From Sporosarcina sp. Marseille-Q4943 (lineage in GTDB: Bacteria; Bacillota; Bacilli; Bacillales_A; Planococcaceae): 64,000 nucleotides of DNA. Shown piece after piece: positions 1-9,808 of this stretch; positions within the stretch are counted from its first letter, which is position 1; each line of letters opens with the position of its first letter. The stretch lies in the NCBI RefSeq assembly GCF_943736995.1, contig NZ_CALSFT010000002.1, forward strand, positions 682,001 through 746,000. The letters are read 5' to 3'. The notes beneath the pieces are model-generated. The model saw only the letters and a list, made by a program, of their open reading frames with translations, was not told the DNA's origin and did not search any database. The translations under genes and the position numbers were made by a program.

Positions 1-378
1 TTCCACCTTATGCCGCTCCGCATTCAGCTCATATGCTGTCTTTTTCGGTTCGCCATCGACATAAAGCAGCCACTTTCCTTGCTTGATATCCGTCTCATAC
101 CTCCTCAAGTCCGCCTCGTCAAAACCGACTTCCACAAGCATGCTGCGTACATGATTCTCCCCGGAAATATAACCGATAAAACGGTCCAGCCAATTCGAAG
201 GTGCCGACTGGATCTCCTCGGCCGTCCTGCGCCGTAGCAGATCGACATCCTCTTCATTCCGCGCAATGACATACATGTTCTCGGGGGCGATCCCTTTTTC
301 ATCCAACTCCTCGACAGCGGCAAGCAATGCTTCCTCTGTATCGTATAACCCGACGAACGTTTTTTGGGTCACATTCAT
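1..378 (-). CDS. General stress protein, YflT (GS17M) domain, 3' end cut by window
   Basis: The gene reads leftwards from an ATG at 378 (AGAAGGAG just upstream) and runs off the window edge with no stop, so only the first 126 codons are visible. The start MNVTQKTFVGLYDTEEAL and the later GENHVRSMLVEVGF match the YflT/general stress protein 17M domain. Two further genes here (30683-31108 and 32061-33113) share this fold: a short 'K-F-I/V-G' first strand, a stretch ending in 'ENMYVIAR', and 'RF-GYISGENHVRSML'. The biochemical role of the domain is not known; in B. subtilis relatives belong to the SigB general stress regulon. A SigB-type promoter lies upstream (424-449). Whether a C-terminal extension exists, as in the copy at 33 kb, cannot be seen. 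I am confident of the family, not of the function. Confidence 0.85.
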   Translation of the reverse strand, partial: MNVTQKTFVGLYDTEEALLAAVEELDEKGIAPENMYVIARNEEDVDLLRRRTAEEIQSAPSNWLDRFIGYISGENHVRSMLVEVGFDEADLRRYETDIKQGKWLLYVDGEPKKTAYELNAERHKVE

Positions 379-423
379 TCACTCCTTCTATCTATTCGAA
401 AACGGTTACAATCTCTATAAGCA

Positions 424-449
424 ATACCCGAATCTTTGAAATGGGAAAC
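424..449 (-). promoter_or_regulatory. SigB-type promoter of the first YflT gene
   Basis: On the minus strand GTTTCC is followed after 14 bases by GGGTAT. The SigB consensus is GTTTAA-N12-14-GGGWAW. The -10 box ends about 45 bases before the ATG at 378. The same pattern recurs upstream of the two paralogues at 31 and 33 kb. Confidence 0.75.
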
Positions 450-557
450 GATTGCAACAAATTCTTCTTCCGGATTTTTAATGAATCCACACCCCATTTT
501 GTTGTATGATAGAACGTATGGTTTTATTTTGGACGTATATCTGGAAAGGAGGATGTC

Positions 558-3500
558 ATGTTGAAAACAAGCGAAGTGATGAGTTGCCGGCTCGATATGA
601 CACAGCGGGCGCGCAAGGAAATCGGCAACTGGGCGATCGATGAAAACGAGCTCTTGTCCATGCAAGCAAATTTCACCGTCTACATCGAAAAACTTCCCGC
701 AAAACAAGACAACATGGCATTCTCCTTCTACTTCGACCCAGAAGAAAATCCGCAGCTCGCCAATCACTTGAATGACCGTGTCGCCGTCATGGAATGCGTC
801 TACAAAAACGAAGGCTTCCTTGCGACGAGCTTCAGAGTGAAAGGGCGGAAAGAGCCTGTCCGGACGAATCGCCGAATTGGCGTCCGCTTGGCATTCGCGG
901 TCAACCGGCGTACCGGCAGTCCGATGCCAATCCAGCTATATACGAGCCTTCGAGAGCTTCCGATTGCGCAAGAGCGTTCGGAATACGTGGAAAAACGGAT
1001 CAAGAGCTGGGAAGGATATTTGCGCATTGAGGAGAAAAATGCGGATGTCGCGGATGTGACCGCCCATTTTTCACAACCTATCGTCAACGAATCGTTCAGT
1101 CAATTGACGATCATTTGCAGCGGATTGGAAGCGAAAGACTGGAACGCCATCACCGGGTTCAGCGCCAACCTGAAAGGCGCAAGCGACGTTCTTGGAACGG
1201 TCGTCAATGTAAATCGCGGAAGAAGGTCCGTGAAGATCGAGTTGAGCCGGAAATACCAAGCGATTGCAAGGCGCGGTTCTTTATTGCCGAATGGCGTTCG
1301 TGAAATCGTCTTCAGCAATTTCGCGGAATTGAGCCAGATCCGCCGGCTTCGAAAAGGGTTCAAAGATCTGCAAGACGGATTTGCGGCAAATGCCAATTTG
1401 GAGAAGGTGCTGTTCGAGGAACGGCCCGTCGTACAAATTACGAATAAGCGTCTAGAGCTCGATTTCCATCATCCGTTGAATGAGTTCCAACGTGAAGCGG
1501 TCACCGGCGCGATGTCAGCACATGATCTATATGTGATCCAAGGTCCTCCGGGGACAGGGAAAACGACGGTTATCTCTGAGCTATGCCACCAGCTTATGAA
1601 GGCGGGACAGCGGACGCTCGTCGCTTCGCAATCGAATTTGGCGGTGGACAATGCGCTCGGCAGGCTGCTTTCCGACCCGGGCATCCGTATTTTGCGCTAT
1701 GGGCGGACGGAGAGCATCGAAGAGGAAGGAAAGCGGTTCATCGAGGAAAATGTCGCTTCCTACTGGCGGGACGAAACGTTGGCTGCGGTCAATGAACAAC
1801 GGGAGAAGCGTGCGGAACGGGAGCGGCAGATTGCTCAGGAAATCGAAAATCTCGAAGAAGAAACGAAGCGTCTTCAGGCGGAACGGAAAGAGATGGAGCG
1901 GCGGATTGCCGAGAAACAAGCCGCCGAGACGGAAAGCAAAGACCTACATGTGCAGTTAGACTCCATGAAAAACTTGCAGTCGGAGCTTGATGCGAAACTG
2001 GATGCGGTAACCGTGCAATTGGAAGAACTTAACGTGACGCTTGTGAAGCTGACGATTGAGAAGGACAAATTGCAACAGGAAAAGGAAGCGGCTTCCATCC
2101 GTTCGGAAATGCATGAAAAGATGGCTGAAGCGGAGCTCGAATTGGAGGCGAATCGCAAAAAGCTCCGTTATTTCCAAACGGTCGAGGCAATCGACTACGC
2201 GGAAATGGAAATCCGGAGATTGACGGAAGAAGCTGGAGCGAACAGATTGAAGACCGGTCCGATGCCGCGATTCATCGAAGAATTATCGGACGTTCGGAAG
2301 CTGCAGGAGCTGGAAGGGTTGTTTCGATCGCACGGTATTGAGCCGTCGCTTCCGACGAGCCTTGAAATGAATACGCTTCGACGATTGCGCGTGGACATTC
2401 AAAACGGGACCTACCCGTATGCGCTTCTCGAATGGAAGGAAGTGGCGGAGCGGCTTACGAATGGCATCAATCATGCGGAAAATCTGCTACGGAAGTATCA
2501 TTATCCGATTGAGCAAGTTCGCAGCAAGCCAGACGATAAATACAAAACGGCTGAAGAGATGCATGACATGCTTGATAAAATAGGCCGATTCTTCGTGAAA
2601 CCGGAGACGAAACGGATATTGGCAGCACCGGCAAATGCTGAAAAGGCCGCACTGTTGCATCGGCTTGCCGAAAATCTCGCCTATTTATACGGCAAAGCGG
2701 AAGACGTGAGGGAAATTTCCGCGACGATCAAGGGGGCATCCGACCGGGAGGCGGCGGGCCGATTCACAGCTTTGAAAAAAGAGATCATGGATGAGATGAC
2801 TGCCCATATTCGGGAAGTTGAAGCAGAGGTGCTTGCCGCTGAACGGGCGATCGGAGAACAAGAGGAACAGCTTCTTCGTTTGAAGGAAGAAAGTTCTGAG
2901 CTCGCTGTACATGTCGACGAGCATGTCTATCGGCCGGACGTCGAGAACAAGATCGAGGAGCTTGAAAAGGCACTTGCCGACTTTGAGGAGAGGAAGGGTT
3001 ACTTCCAGCAGATGGAACGGACTGTCGAAGAGAATGCGATGGAAACGAGCCAAATATCCGAACAGCTTACGGCTTTACAGGAAGACATAGAAACAGTGCA
3101 AAAGGAGAAAGCGGAGTCGGAAGACCGAATGAAACAACTCGAGGAGCGGATTCTCGCCCTTCAGGAAATCATCCGTTCCGAACCCGAAAAGCGGAAAAAG
3201 GAATTGACTGAAGAAATTGATGAGACATCTGCAAAAGCCTCCGAATTGCAACAGGAGCTGGACCGGATGCCTGTCGCGCGTCTGTTGCAGGATGAGTGGA
3301 GCGAAATGCTTGCAGGAGCGGGGGAGTTTGACTTGGATGAGATCCGCAAGCTGTACGTGAAGCATGCGAATGTCATCGGGACGACTTGTGTCGCTTCCGC
3401 GAGACGTGATTTTATGGAGGATTATCCGGAATTCGACGTCGTCATCATCGATGAAGTATCGAAAGCAACGCCGCCTGAACTGTTGTTGCCTATGCTGAAA

Positions 3501-4397
3501 GGGAAGAAGATCGTCCTCGTCGGAGATCATCATCAGCTGCCGCCACTTGTCGGACGGGAAACGATGGAAGAATTCATCGAGGAGATCAAGGACGAAGCGG
3601 AAAAGGATGAACTTCGCGGCATGCTGAAGGAATCGCTGTTTGAGCGGCTGTTTAGAACGTTGCCGAAACAGAACAAGACGATGCTCGGCATCCAATACCG
3701 GATGCATGAGGAGATCATGGAGACGATTGCGCCATTTTATGTGGATGGCCAGTACCGTCTGCAGTGCGGCCTGCCCGATTCGGATGCGGCTCGCGATCAT
3801 TTGCTGACGTCGAAGTACATAAAGCGGAATGATCATCTTCTATGGTTCGACATGCCGAATGAGCCTTCGTTTTTCGAAGCGCAAGTGAAAGGCGGCACGA
3901 GTCTTTACAATGAAGCGGAGCTGGATCAGGTCCGTGAATTATTATTGGATATCGAAGAAGCGACTGCGCTTGCGAAGCGAGAAGGCAGGCTGCAGCCGGG
4001 CGAGAAGAAAAGCGTCGGCGTCATCAGCTTCTACGGGGAACAAGTGAAGCGCATCGACCGGCTGATCGAACAGGAGATCATGCCGAAGCATTTGCATTGC
4101 CGGACAGGCTCTGTCGATAAATTCCAAGGGATGGAAATGGACATCATCATTTTGAGCTTCGTGCGGAACCACCATCAGCCGAGCGGTACAATCGGCTTTG
4201 CCGAAGATTATCGCCGCTTGAACGTCGCATTGTCGCGGGCGAGGGAATTGCTCATCATCGTCGGCAGCTCGGACATGTTTACGAAACGACCGAGGAGAGC
4301 GGAGACGAAGGCGATGTACGAAAGGCTTGTCGAACAGGTGAAACTGCAAGGCGGTTTCAAGGAACTTGCCCTCGCAGCATCGGAAAGGAATGGATGA
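558..4397 (+). CDS. Large SF1 (UPF1/Dna2-like) helicase with internal coiled coil
   Basis: 1279 residues; the ATG follows AAAGGAGG at good spacing. All superfamily 1 helicase motifs are present: Walker A GPPGTGKTT (about 329), motif II DVVIIDE (about 960), motif III VGDHHQLPP (about 988), QYRMHEE (about 1046), VDKFQGMEMD (about 1186) and LNVALSRARE (about 1221). QYRMH and the VDxFQGxExD motif are typical of the UPF1/Dna2/SMUBP group. The first 300 residues include a possible beta-barrel before the first RecA domain. Between motifs Ia and II lies about 550 residues of Glu/Lys/Arg/Leu-rich heptad sequence (about 385-930), a long coiled coil reminiscent of SMC/Rad50 hinge arms. No membrane segment is seen. 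The next gene starts on the base after its stop, so the two are translationally coupled. Substrate and pathway are unknown; DNA or RNA repair, or defence, are possible. Confidence 0.85.
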   Translation: MLKTSEVMSCRLDMTQRARKEIGNWAIDENELLSMQANFTVYIEKLPAKQDNMAFSFYFDPEENPQLANHLNDRVAVMECVYKNEGFLATSFRVKGRKEPVRTNRRIGVRLAFAVNRRTGSPMPIQLYTSLRELPIAQERSEYVEKRIKSWEGYLRIEEKNADVADVTAHFSQPIVNESFSQLTIICSGLEAKDWNAITGFSANLKGASDVLGTVVNVNRGRRSVKIELSRKYQAIARRGSLLPNGVREIVFSNFAELSQIRRLRKGFKDLQDGFAANANLEKVLFEERPVVQITNKRLELDFHHPLNEFQREAVTGAMSAHDLYVIQGPPGTGKTTVISELCHQLMKAGQRTLVASQSNLAVDNALGRLLSDPGIRILRYGRTESIEEEGKRFIEENVASYWRDETLAAVNEQREKRAERERQIAQEIENLEEETKRLQAERKEMERRIAEKQAAETESKDLHVQLDSMKNLQSELDAKLDAVTVQLEELNVTLVKLTIEKDKLQQEKEAASIRSEMHEKMAEAELELEANRKKLRYFQTVEAIDYAEMEIRRLTEEAGANRLKTGPMPRFIEELSDVRKLQELEGLFRSHGIEPSLPTSLEMNTLRRLRVDIQNGTYPYALLEWKEVAERLTNGINHAENLLRKYHYPIEQVRSKPDDKYKTAEEMHDMLDKIGRFFVKPETKRILAAPANAEKAALLHRLAENLAYLYGKAEDVREISATIKGASDREAAGRFTALKKEIMDEMTAHIREVEAEVLAAERAIGEQEEQLLRLKEESSELAVHVDEHVYRPDVENKIEELEKALADFEERKGYFQQMERTVEENAMETSQISEQLTALQEDIETVQKEKAESEDRMKQLEERILALQEIIRSEPEKRKKELTEEIDETSAKASELQQELDRMPVARLLQDEWSEMLAGAGEFDLDEIRKLYVKHANVIGTTCVASARRDFMEDYPEFDVVIIDEVSKATPPELLLPMLKGKKIVLVGDHHQLPPLVGRETMEEFIEEIKDEAEKDELRGMLKESLFERLFRTLPKQNKTMLGIQYRMHEEIMETIAPFYVDGQYRLQCGLPDSDAARDHLLTSKYIKRNDHLLWFDMPNEPSFFEAQVKGGTSLYNEAELDQVRELLLDIEEATALAKREGRLQPGEKKSVGVISFYGEQVKRIDRLIEQEIMPKHLHCRTGSVDKFQGMEMDIIILSFVRNHHQPSGTIGFAEDYRRLNVALSRARELLIIVGSSDMFTKRPRRAETKAMYERLVEQVKLQGGFKELALAASERNG

Positions 4398-5141
4398 ATG
4401 GACGAATTGGAAAAGCGGCTCCGCGATGAATTATTGCGGGACGTGAACGTGAAATTGCTCGAAACGGCGAAATGGTCATTGCCCATTCAGCTGTTCGACA
4501 TTGAATATGAAACCGTCAAGCGAACGAAGATGGACATCTTGATGAAGATGCTCTTAGTCGCTTTTCGTACTTCGCGATTCTCTTCTGCTGAAGAGTTGAG
4601 TGACATGCTCGTCGTGGAACCGTTATTCATCGAAGACATCATGGAGCGGATGGATCGGGCGGGCATGATTAAAAAGAGCGGCGGCGCCTATTCATTGACG
4701 GAAACGGGCAGGCAGCAGCTTGAATCGGGCATCTACGTCCAGCCGCCAGAGAAGGCCGAGGCAACCACCCATTTTAGTCCAACGCATGGAACATTCCTTG
4801 TCGGTGAGCCGATGGAAGGCACTGAGGAATTGTATCGGCATGCAGCGAACATCCGAAAGCTGAAGGAAATTAGCGACGACGAATGGCGGGGAGCGCTCGA
4901 TCAGTTGGATGTTACGTATCAGGAAGGCGATGTCCAGCTCGTCGTCCATGCCATTACATCCGTCAATGAACTGGAAGGAAAGTCCATCCCCTGCATGGAG
5001 TTCCGTCTACATCAAACTTCAGAAGATCGGCTTTATGTGCGTGTATGGAATACGATGACGAGCCAATGGGATGAAACGCTCGAAAATGAGATTATGGAAA
5101 AAGAGTTAGCGGAGTGGCGGGAGAATTATTTAGGTAAATAA
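4398..5141 (+). CDS. Uncharacterised winged-helix-like partner of the helicase
   Basis: 247 residues, start ATG immediately after the helicase TGA, stop TAA followed by a strong terminator. I do not recognise a named family. Residues about 45-112 look like a winged helix: helical stretches, then a helix ending 'RMDRAGMIKKSGG' and a wing 'AYSLTETGRQQLESG', the usual end of MarR/PadR-like wings. The C-terminal half (about 125-247) is mixed alpha/beta with many acidic residues and ends in a helical tail. No cysteine pair, nuclease signature or membrane helix is evident. Coupling to the helicase suggests a DNA-binding or regulatory subunit of a two-protein machine. That role is inference. Confidence 0.7.
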   Translation: MDELEKRLRDELLRDVNVKLLETAKWSLPIQLFDIEYETVKRTKMDILMKMLLVAFRTSRFSSAEELSDMLVVEPLFIEDIMERMDRAGMIKKSGGAYSLTETGRQQLESGIYVQPPEKAEATTHFSPTHGTFLVGEPMEGTEELYRHAANIRKLKEISDDEWRGALDQLDVTYQEGDVQLVVHAITSVNELEGKSIPCMEFRLHQTSEDRLYVRVWNTMTSQWDETLENEIMEKELAEWRENYLGK

Positions 5142-5145
5142 ACGA

Positions 5146-5187
5146 CACCGATGGAACAAATAAATTTTGTTTTCCATCGGTGTTTTT
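5146..5187 (+). terminator. Terminator of the helicase unit
   Basis: ACACCGATGGAA and its exact complement TTCCATCGGTGT form a 12-bp stem followed by TTTTTT, directly after the stop at 5141. Confidence 0.9.
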
Positions 5188-5485
5188 TCGTCAATGAAAT
5201 TAAATTTATCGCAATCGATAGATCGCTTCATTTTCATATGCCGTTTGTCCAAAGTAACGAAAACAAAGTGGAGTAATAACGTTTGAAATAAATAAAGGAA
5301 AAGGAGCACCTGTGAATAATCATAGATGCTCTTTTTTACTAAGAGACTCTTAGGAACAACTGATGTTTCTCGATTCGAGACATAGGTTTTTTGCAGAACC
5401 GATAAAAAAAGAAAAGGTGTTTAGTTATGAATGTTCCGACATTTCTATTGACTTCGTTTGACTCTTATATTAATCTGTAAATGCA
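5188..5485. other. Gene-free spacer before paaK
   Basis: No coding region was found. It contains a second terminator-like hairpin (5304-5337). The base composition turns clearly A+T-rich here, marking the left edge of the aromatic catabolism island. Confidence 0.6.
5304..5337 (+). terminator. Terminator-like hairpin in spacer
   Basis: GAGCA and TGCTC form a 5-bp outer stem. After one C/A mismatch, CTGTGA pairs with TCATAG through one G-T wobble. A run of six T follows. It has no visible gene directly upstream, so it may be a second terminator or the remnant of a lost gene. Confidence 0.55.
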
Positions 5486-5520
5486 TTACAAATAAATGTT
5501 ACTCCGTTTATTATTTGTAA
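5486..5520. promoter_or_regulatory. Candidate operator upstream of paaK
   Basis: A perfect inverted repeat, TTACAAATAA and TTATTTGTAA, with a 15-base spacer. A TATGAT -10-like box lies at 5535-5540, so the right arm would cover the -35 position. The placement suits repression, perhaps by the PaaX regulator encoded at 18.4 kb. The assignment to PaaX is inference. Confidence 0.5.
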
Positions 5521-5567
5521 TATTGGAGCGTTGTTATGATACCACTATACGAAAAGGAGGAAAATTT

Positions 5568-6893
5568 ATGTACAATCCAGAGGTTGAAACAGCATCACGG
5601 ACTCAAATGGAAGAGTGGCAGTTAACCTATCTTAAGGGAACAGTAAAAAGGGTATATGAGAATGTTGATTTTTATAAGAAAAAGTTTGATGAGCTTGGTA
5701 TTAGGCCTGAAGATATCCAAACCATGGATGATATTGTGAAACTGCCATTTACAATCAAGAAAGATTTTCGAGATACATATCCGTATGGATTATTCGCTGA
5801 GCCGATTGAAAATATAATTCGAATTCATGGTTCATCTGGGACAAGTGGCAAACCGACAATTGTTGGTTACACTAAAAATGATCTGAAGAATTGGGGAAGT
5901 ATTGTTGCAAGAGCAATTGTGACAGCGGGAGGAAGGAAAACAGATGTATTTCAAAACGCATACGGTTATGGATTATTTACAGGTGGTTTAGGGCTTCACC
6001 AAGGTGCAGAAGAACTGGGCGTTGCAACGGTTCCGATTTCCGGAGGAAATACAGAACGGCAAATTACATTGATCAAAGATCTGAAGCCTAGGGGGATTTG
6101 TGGGACGCCTTCTTACATTTTAAGCATCATTGAAAAGATGGAGGAAATGGGGATTGATCCACACGAGACCAACCTGGAATATGGTATTTTCGGAGCGGAA
6201 GCCTGGTCGGAAGAAATGCGTAGTACGCTCGAGAAGAGACTGAATATTAAAGCGGTTGATATTTATGGCTTAAGTGAAATTATGGGACCCGGCGTAGCAA
6301 TTGAGTGTCCAGAACAGGACGGTCTTCATATAGCAGAAGATCATTTTTATGTAGAAGTAATCGATGTAGATACGCTTCAGCCCGTTGCCGATGGAGAAAT
6401 TGGGGAACTTGTTTTTACTAGCCTTCAAAAGGAAGCGCTTCCAATTATCCGCTATCGTACGGGAGATCTTGCTTCTATCACTCATGAGAAATGTAAATGT
6501 GGAAGAACTACGACGAGGATGTCGCGTGTAAAAGGCCGAACGGACGACATGATTATCATACGAGGTGTAAATGTTTTTCCTTCGGAAATGGAAAGAGAAC
6601 TTCTCCAAATCAAAGGGCTCACGCCAGTGTATCAAATCCATTTAATTCGAAAAGGCGCAATGGATGCTATAGAGCTGCATGTTGAGTGTGAAAAGGCCCT
6701 TTATAATGAAGTTTGTGAAGACTTGAACCACGAAGCAATTGCCCAGTTAAAAGGTAAGATAAAACGCCAGATGAAATCTACTTGTCTCATATCTGTCGAT
6801 GTTATTGTGAACCCGCCAAAAACGATTCCTCGTTCGGAAGGTAAGGCTATCCGAGTTGTCGATAAACGGGAGAATAGCCCGATCGGTGTATAA
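5568..6893 (+). CDS. paaK: Phenylacetate-CoA ligase
   Basis: 441 residues. It activates phenylacetate with ATP and CoA to phenylacetyl-CoA, the entry reaction of the paa pathway. ATG at 5568 is preceded by AAAAGGAGG at good spacing; an upstream in-frame start lacks this and sits inside the operator region. Adenylation motifs are visible: HGSSGTSGKPTIVGYT (P-loop-like AMP motif), YGLSEIMGPG, RYRTGDLA and RGVNVFPSE, as in the PaaK subfamily of ANL enzymes. Length matches the family. It is a single-gene unit with its own operator-like site and a terminator behind it, and is the first gene of the catabolic island. Cytoplasmic. Confidence 0.95.
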   Translation: MYNPEVETASRTQMEEWQLTYLKGTVKRVYENVDFYKKKFDELGIRPEDIQTMDDIVKLPFTIKKDFRDTYPYGLFAEPIENIIRIHGSSGTSGKPTIVGYTKNDLKNWGSIVARAIVTAGGRKTDVFQNAYGYGLFTGGLGLHQGAEELGVATVPISGGNTERQITLIKDLKPRGICGTPSYILSIIEKMEEMGIDPHETNLEYGIFGAEAWSEEMRSTLEKRLNIKAVDIYGLSEIMGPGVAIECPEQDGLHIAEDHFYVEVIDVDTLQPVADGEIGELVFTSLQKEALPIIRYRTGDLASITHEKCKCGRTTTRMSRVKGRTDDMIIIRGVNVFPSEMERELLQIKGLTPVYQIHLIRKGAMDAIELHVECEKALYNEVCEDLNHEAIAQLKGKIKRQMKSTCLISVDVIVNPPKTIPRSEGKAIRVVDKRENSPIGV

Positions 6894-6919
6894 CTGCAAA
6901 TCGTAGAAGGAGTTGAAAC

Positions 6920-6963
6920 ACCCCCTGAATCAGTTAACAAAATTGATGCAGGGGGTATTTTTA
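6920..6963 (+). terminator. Terminator after paaK
   Basis: ACCCCCTG...CAGGGGGT with inner ATCA/TGAT pairing, followed by a short T-rich run. Confidence 0.8.
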
Positions 6964-7331
6964 GTCTTGTGACTTTTAATTGAGTTGTTTAAGACTAAAC
7001 AAAGCCTTCAGCGTACCTTTCACTCTACTAGTTGAATATAATAAAACATAATTTAAACGGCGGACCAAAATAAGACATATGAATAGCGGTAATAATATTA
7101 CATCTAATCAGAGAGCTGAATGCCCTGGAAATAAAGCTGAAAAACCGCAATAACGGGAGTTTTCAGATATTACTGTTGACAAGAAATCGATGTTGTATTA
7201 AGGTACTGTTTATAACAAATAATCTTTGTGTCGTTTAAAAATAGTTATACTTTAAGTCTGACACACACCTGGGGTAGATGCCGATACACTGGCAAGTGAA
7301 ATCAGTCAAACGGAAAAAAGGAGTGTAGTTA
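6964..7331. promoter_or_regulatory. Gene-free region with candidate operator before the reductase
   Basis: No coding region was seen in these 368 bases. Inverted arms TATAAC (7211-7216) and GTTATA (7244-7249) are 27 bases apart, and the right arm overlaps a TATACT -10-like box (7246-7251). The same TATAAC/GTTATA arms occur before paaA. A hairpin (CTGAAAA/TTTTCAG) lies at about 7138-7167. An RBS (AAAAAAGGAG) precedes the ATG at 7332. Confidence 0.4.
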
Positions 7332-8357
7332 ATGAGTAACGATCAAAAAGTCTTTGATGTGACAATTATCGGCGGAGGCCCTGTTGGATTATTTACTGCA
7401 TTTTACGCCGGTATGAGAAAAATGTCTGTGAACATTATTGAAAGCCTGCCACAACTTGGTGGTCAGCTCACTGCTTTGTATCCTGAAAAGTATATTTATG
7501 ATATTGCTGGGTTTCCGAAAATTAGCGGTCAGGAACTCATCGATAATTTGATCAATCAAATGTCTCAATTCGAGCCGACAATCACTCTTGAACAGGACGT
7601 TCAGCAAGTAGAGAAACAAGAGGATGGAATTTTTAAACTGACAACAAATTGCGCAACTCATTTTTCAAGGACCATTATTATTACTGCAGGTAATGGCGCA
7701 TTTCAGCCGAAAAAACTTAACTTCGAATCAGCGGAGAAATACGAAGGGAAGAACTTGCATTACTTCATAAAGGATGTAAATCAGTTTGCAGGTAAAAATG
7801 TAAAAATATTCGGTGGAGGTGATTCGGCTGTTGATTGGTCATTGATGCTTGAACCAATCGCTGAAAAAGTGACACTTGTACATAGACGGGATAAATTCCG
7901 TGCTCATGAGGCGAGTGTAGACAACTTAATGAACTCATCTGTTGAAATCAAGACACCGTTTGTGCCAATTGAATTTATTGGTGAGAACACCATAGAACAG
8001 ATCATTCTTGAAAAAGTGAAGGGCGATCAAAAAGAAGTGGTTGATGTTGATGATGTTATCGTCAACTACGGATTTTCTTCTTCTCTTGGTCCAATTAGCG
8101 AGTGGGGCCTTCAAATAATGAAAAATAGTATTGTCGTCAACTCGAAAATGGAGACGAATATAGAAGGGATATATGCTGCCGGTGATATTTGCACATATGA
8201 AGGGAAAGTCAAGTTGATCGCAAGCGGTTTTGGAGAGGCTCCAACAGCAGTCAGTAATGCGAAGGTTTACATCGATCCAACAGCGAAAGTGCAAGCGGCT
8301 CACAGTACAACGCTTATGGAACAAGCAGAAAACAAGAAAGTGAAAGTCGGTCAATGA
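7332..8357 (+). CDS. Ferredoxin-NADP+ reductase, thioredoxin-reductase-like (YumC type)
   Basis: 341 residues. FAD-binding [14 protein letters not shown] near the N-terminus, NAD(P)-binding [13 protein letters not shown] in the middle, and [20 protein letters not shown] near the C-terminus are diagnostic of the homodimeric ferredoxin-NADP reductases of Firmicutes. The CxxC pair of thioredoxin reductase is absent. It should pass electrons from NADPH to a ferredoxin. A ferredoxin gene follows after a short gap and the epoxidase genes paaABCD come next. No paaE reductase is present, so this gene probably supplies reducing power to the epoxidase. That coupling is inference from context. Confidence 0.9.
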   Translation: MSNDQKVFDVTIIGGGPVGLFTAFYAGMRKMSVNIIESLPQLGGQLTALYPEKYIYDIAGFPKISGQELIDNLINQMSQFEPTITLEQDVQQVEKQEDGIFKLTTNCATHFSRTIIITAGNGAFQPKKLNFESAEKYEGKNLHYFIKDVNQFAGKNVKIFGGGDSAVDWSLMLEPIAEKVTLVHRRDKFRAHEASVDNLMNSSVEIKTPFVPIEFIGENTIEQIILEKVKGDQKEVVDVDDVIVNYGFSSSLGPISEWGLQIMKNSIVVNSKMETNIEGIYAAGDICTYEGKVKLIASGFGEAPTAVSNAKVYIDPTAKVQAAHSTTLMEQAENKKVKVGQ

Positions 8358-8382
8358 ATGATAGGTGTGTTGCTAAAAGTAA

Positions 8383-8646
<264 letters not shown>

Positions 8647-8755
8647 TTGGATGTTAGCGTACTTAGAAATTCAAAATTTGACTTGCGGAAATAGAAGTTG
8701 AACTTGTCAGAATACATTTGCTTTTCAAGAACCAATGCATTATACTGACTTTATA

Positions 8756-8796
8756 TATAACAATATACTTGTCTTCCGTAAGAATGTTGTTATAAA
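8756..8796 (+). promoter_or_regulatory. Promoter with overlapping operator before paaA
   Basis: TTGTCT, 16 bases, TATAAA (8769-8796) forms a plausible SigA promoter. Inverted arms TATAACAA (8756-8763) and TTGTTATA (8787-8794) straddle it, with the right arm on the -10. The arms resemble those upstream of the reductase gene at 7211. A paa-specific repressor site is the simplest reading. Confidence 0.5.
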
Positions 8797-8837
8797 GAGC
8801 GGAGAGGTTACATACCTTCAACAAAGGAGGATTTAAA

Positions 8838-9791
8838 ATGTCGATTTTACAAAATACGGCTGAAGAGGAACAGTTAGCACACTTTATGAAACGTATTGAG
8901 GCAGGGGAGAAGATTGAAGCGGATGATTGGATGCCTGAAGAATACAGACTAACATTGATTAAACTGATTTCCATGCACGGGATCAGCGAGATCATGGGAG
9001 CACTTCCCGAGAAAGAGTGGGTACCGAAAGCCCCGTCTCTTCATCGAAAACTTGGCATTATGGCAAAAGTGCAGGACGAAATGGGTCATGGTCAGCTGCT
9101 GCTTCGAGTTGCGGAGGACTTACTAGCGCCATATGGAAAAAATCGTGGGGATTTAATGCAGGATTTATTCAATGGAGATCTGAAATTTCATAACGTGTTC
9201 CATATGGAAACGAAAACATGGGCGGATGCTGGACTCATAGGCTGGCTTGTTGATGGAGCAGCTATTATTACACAGACAGATATGCTTGGGGCTTCGTATG
9301 GACCTTATGCAAGGGCGTTGCAGCGCATCTGTGCCGAAGAAGTATTTCATGCACAACATGGAGAGGCAATCATCATGGCGTTGGCGGAAGGCACAGACGA
9401 ACAAAAGGCAATGATTCAAGAAGCTCTTGATCGCTGGTGGGAAGCATTACTAATGTTTTTTGGTCCGGCAAGCAAAGAGACAACGGGTTCATCGAAGCAA
9501 GACTTAACGATTAAATATAAAATCCGTACGAAAACAAATGAAGATTTCAGACAAATGTTTTTTGACAAATACATTCCACGTATTTTATCGCTAGGATTAA
9601 CGATTCCGGATCCGACGTTCCGCTACGATAAAGAAAGTGGATTATGGTCGTACAAACAACCAGATTGGGAAGAGTTTAAGAGAATTATTAAAAATAAAGG
9701 ACCTCGTTCACAAGCACGCCTGAACTTACGCCGCTCTTCATATGAAAATAATGCATGGGTGCGTGATGCACTTAGTGCGACAGTAAATTAA
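8838..9791 (+). CDS. paaA: Phenylacetyl-CoA 1,2-epoxidase, catalytic subunit PaaA
   Basis: 317 residues; RBS AAAGGAGG. PaaA holds the di-iron centre that epoxidises the phenylacetyl-CoA ring. Ferritin-like iron-ligand motifs are visible: an early E in the GEKIEADDWMPEEYR region, AKVQDEMGHGQLL (DExxH) and CAEEVFHAQHGE (EExxH). It matches the family over its full length. First gene of a tightly packed run paaA-B-C-D-ethD-paaF-paaG-aldehyde dehydrogenase. Confidence 0.96.
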   Translation: MSILQNTAEEEQLAHFMKRIEAGEKIEADDWMPEEYRLTLIKLISMHGISEIMGALPEKEWVPKAPSLHRKLGIMAKVQDEMGHGQLLLRVAEDLLAPYGKNRGDLMQDLFNGDLKFHNVFHMETKTWADAGLIGWLVDGAAIITQTDMLGASYGPYARALQRICAEEVFHAQHGEAIIMALAEGTDEQKAMIQEALDRWWEALLMFFGPASKETTGSSKQDLTIKYKIRTKTNEDFRQMFFDKYIPRILSLGLTIPDPTFRYDKESGLWSYKQPDWEEFKRIIKNKGPRSQARLNLRRSSYENNAWVRDALSATVN

Positions 9792-9808
9792 AGAAAGGAG
9801 TCAGAAAA

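Noticed and set aside
3075..3836. Long antisense reading frame (253 codons) opposite the helicase
   Set aside because: It overlaps the conserved helicase motifs, has no ribosome site, and its composition is that expected from the complementary strand of a G+C-rich gene.
7332..8357. Thioredoxin reductase
   Set aside because: The fold is shared but the CxxC redox pair is absent, and the C-terminal [16 protein letters not shown] stretch is that of ferredoxin-NADP reductases.
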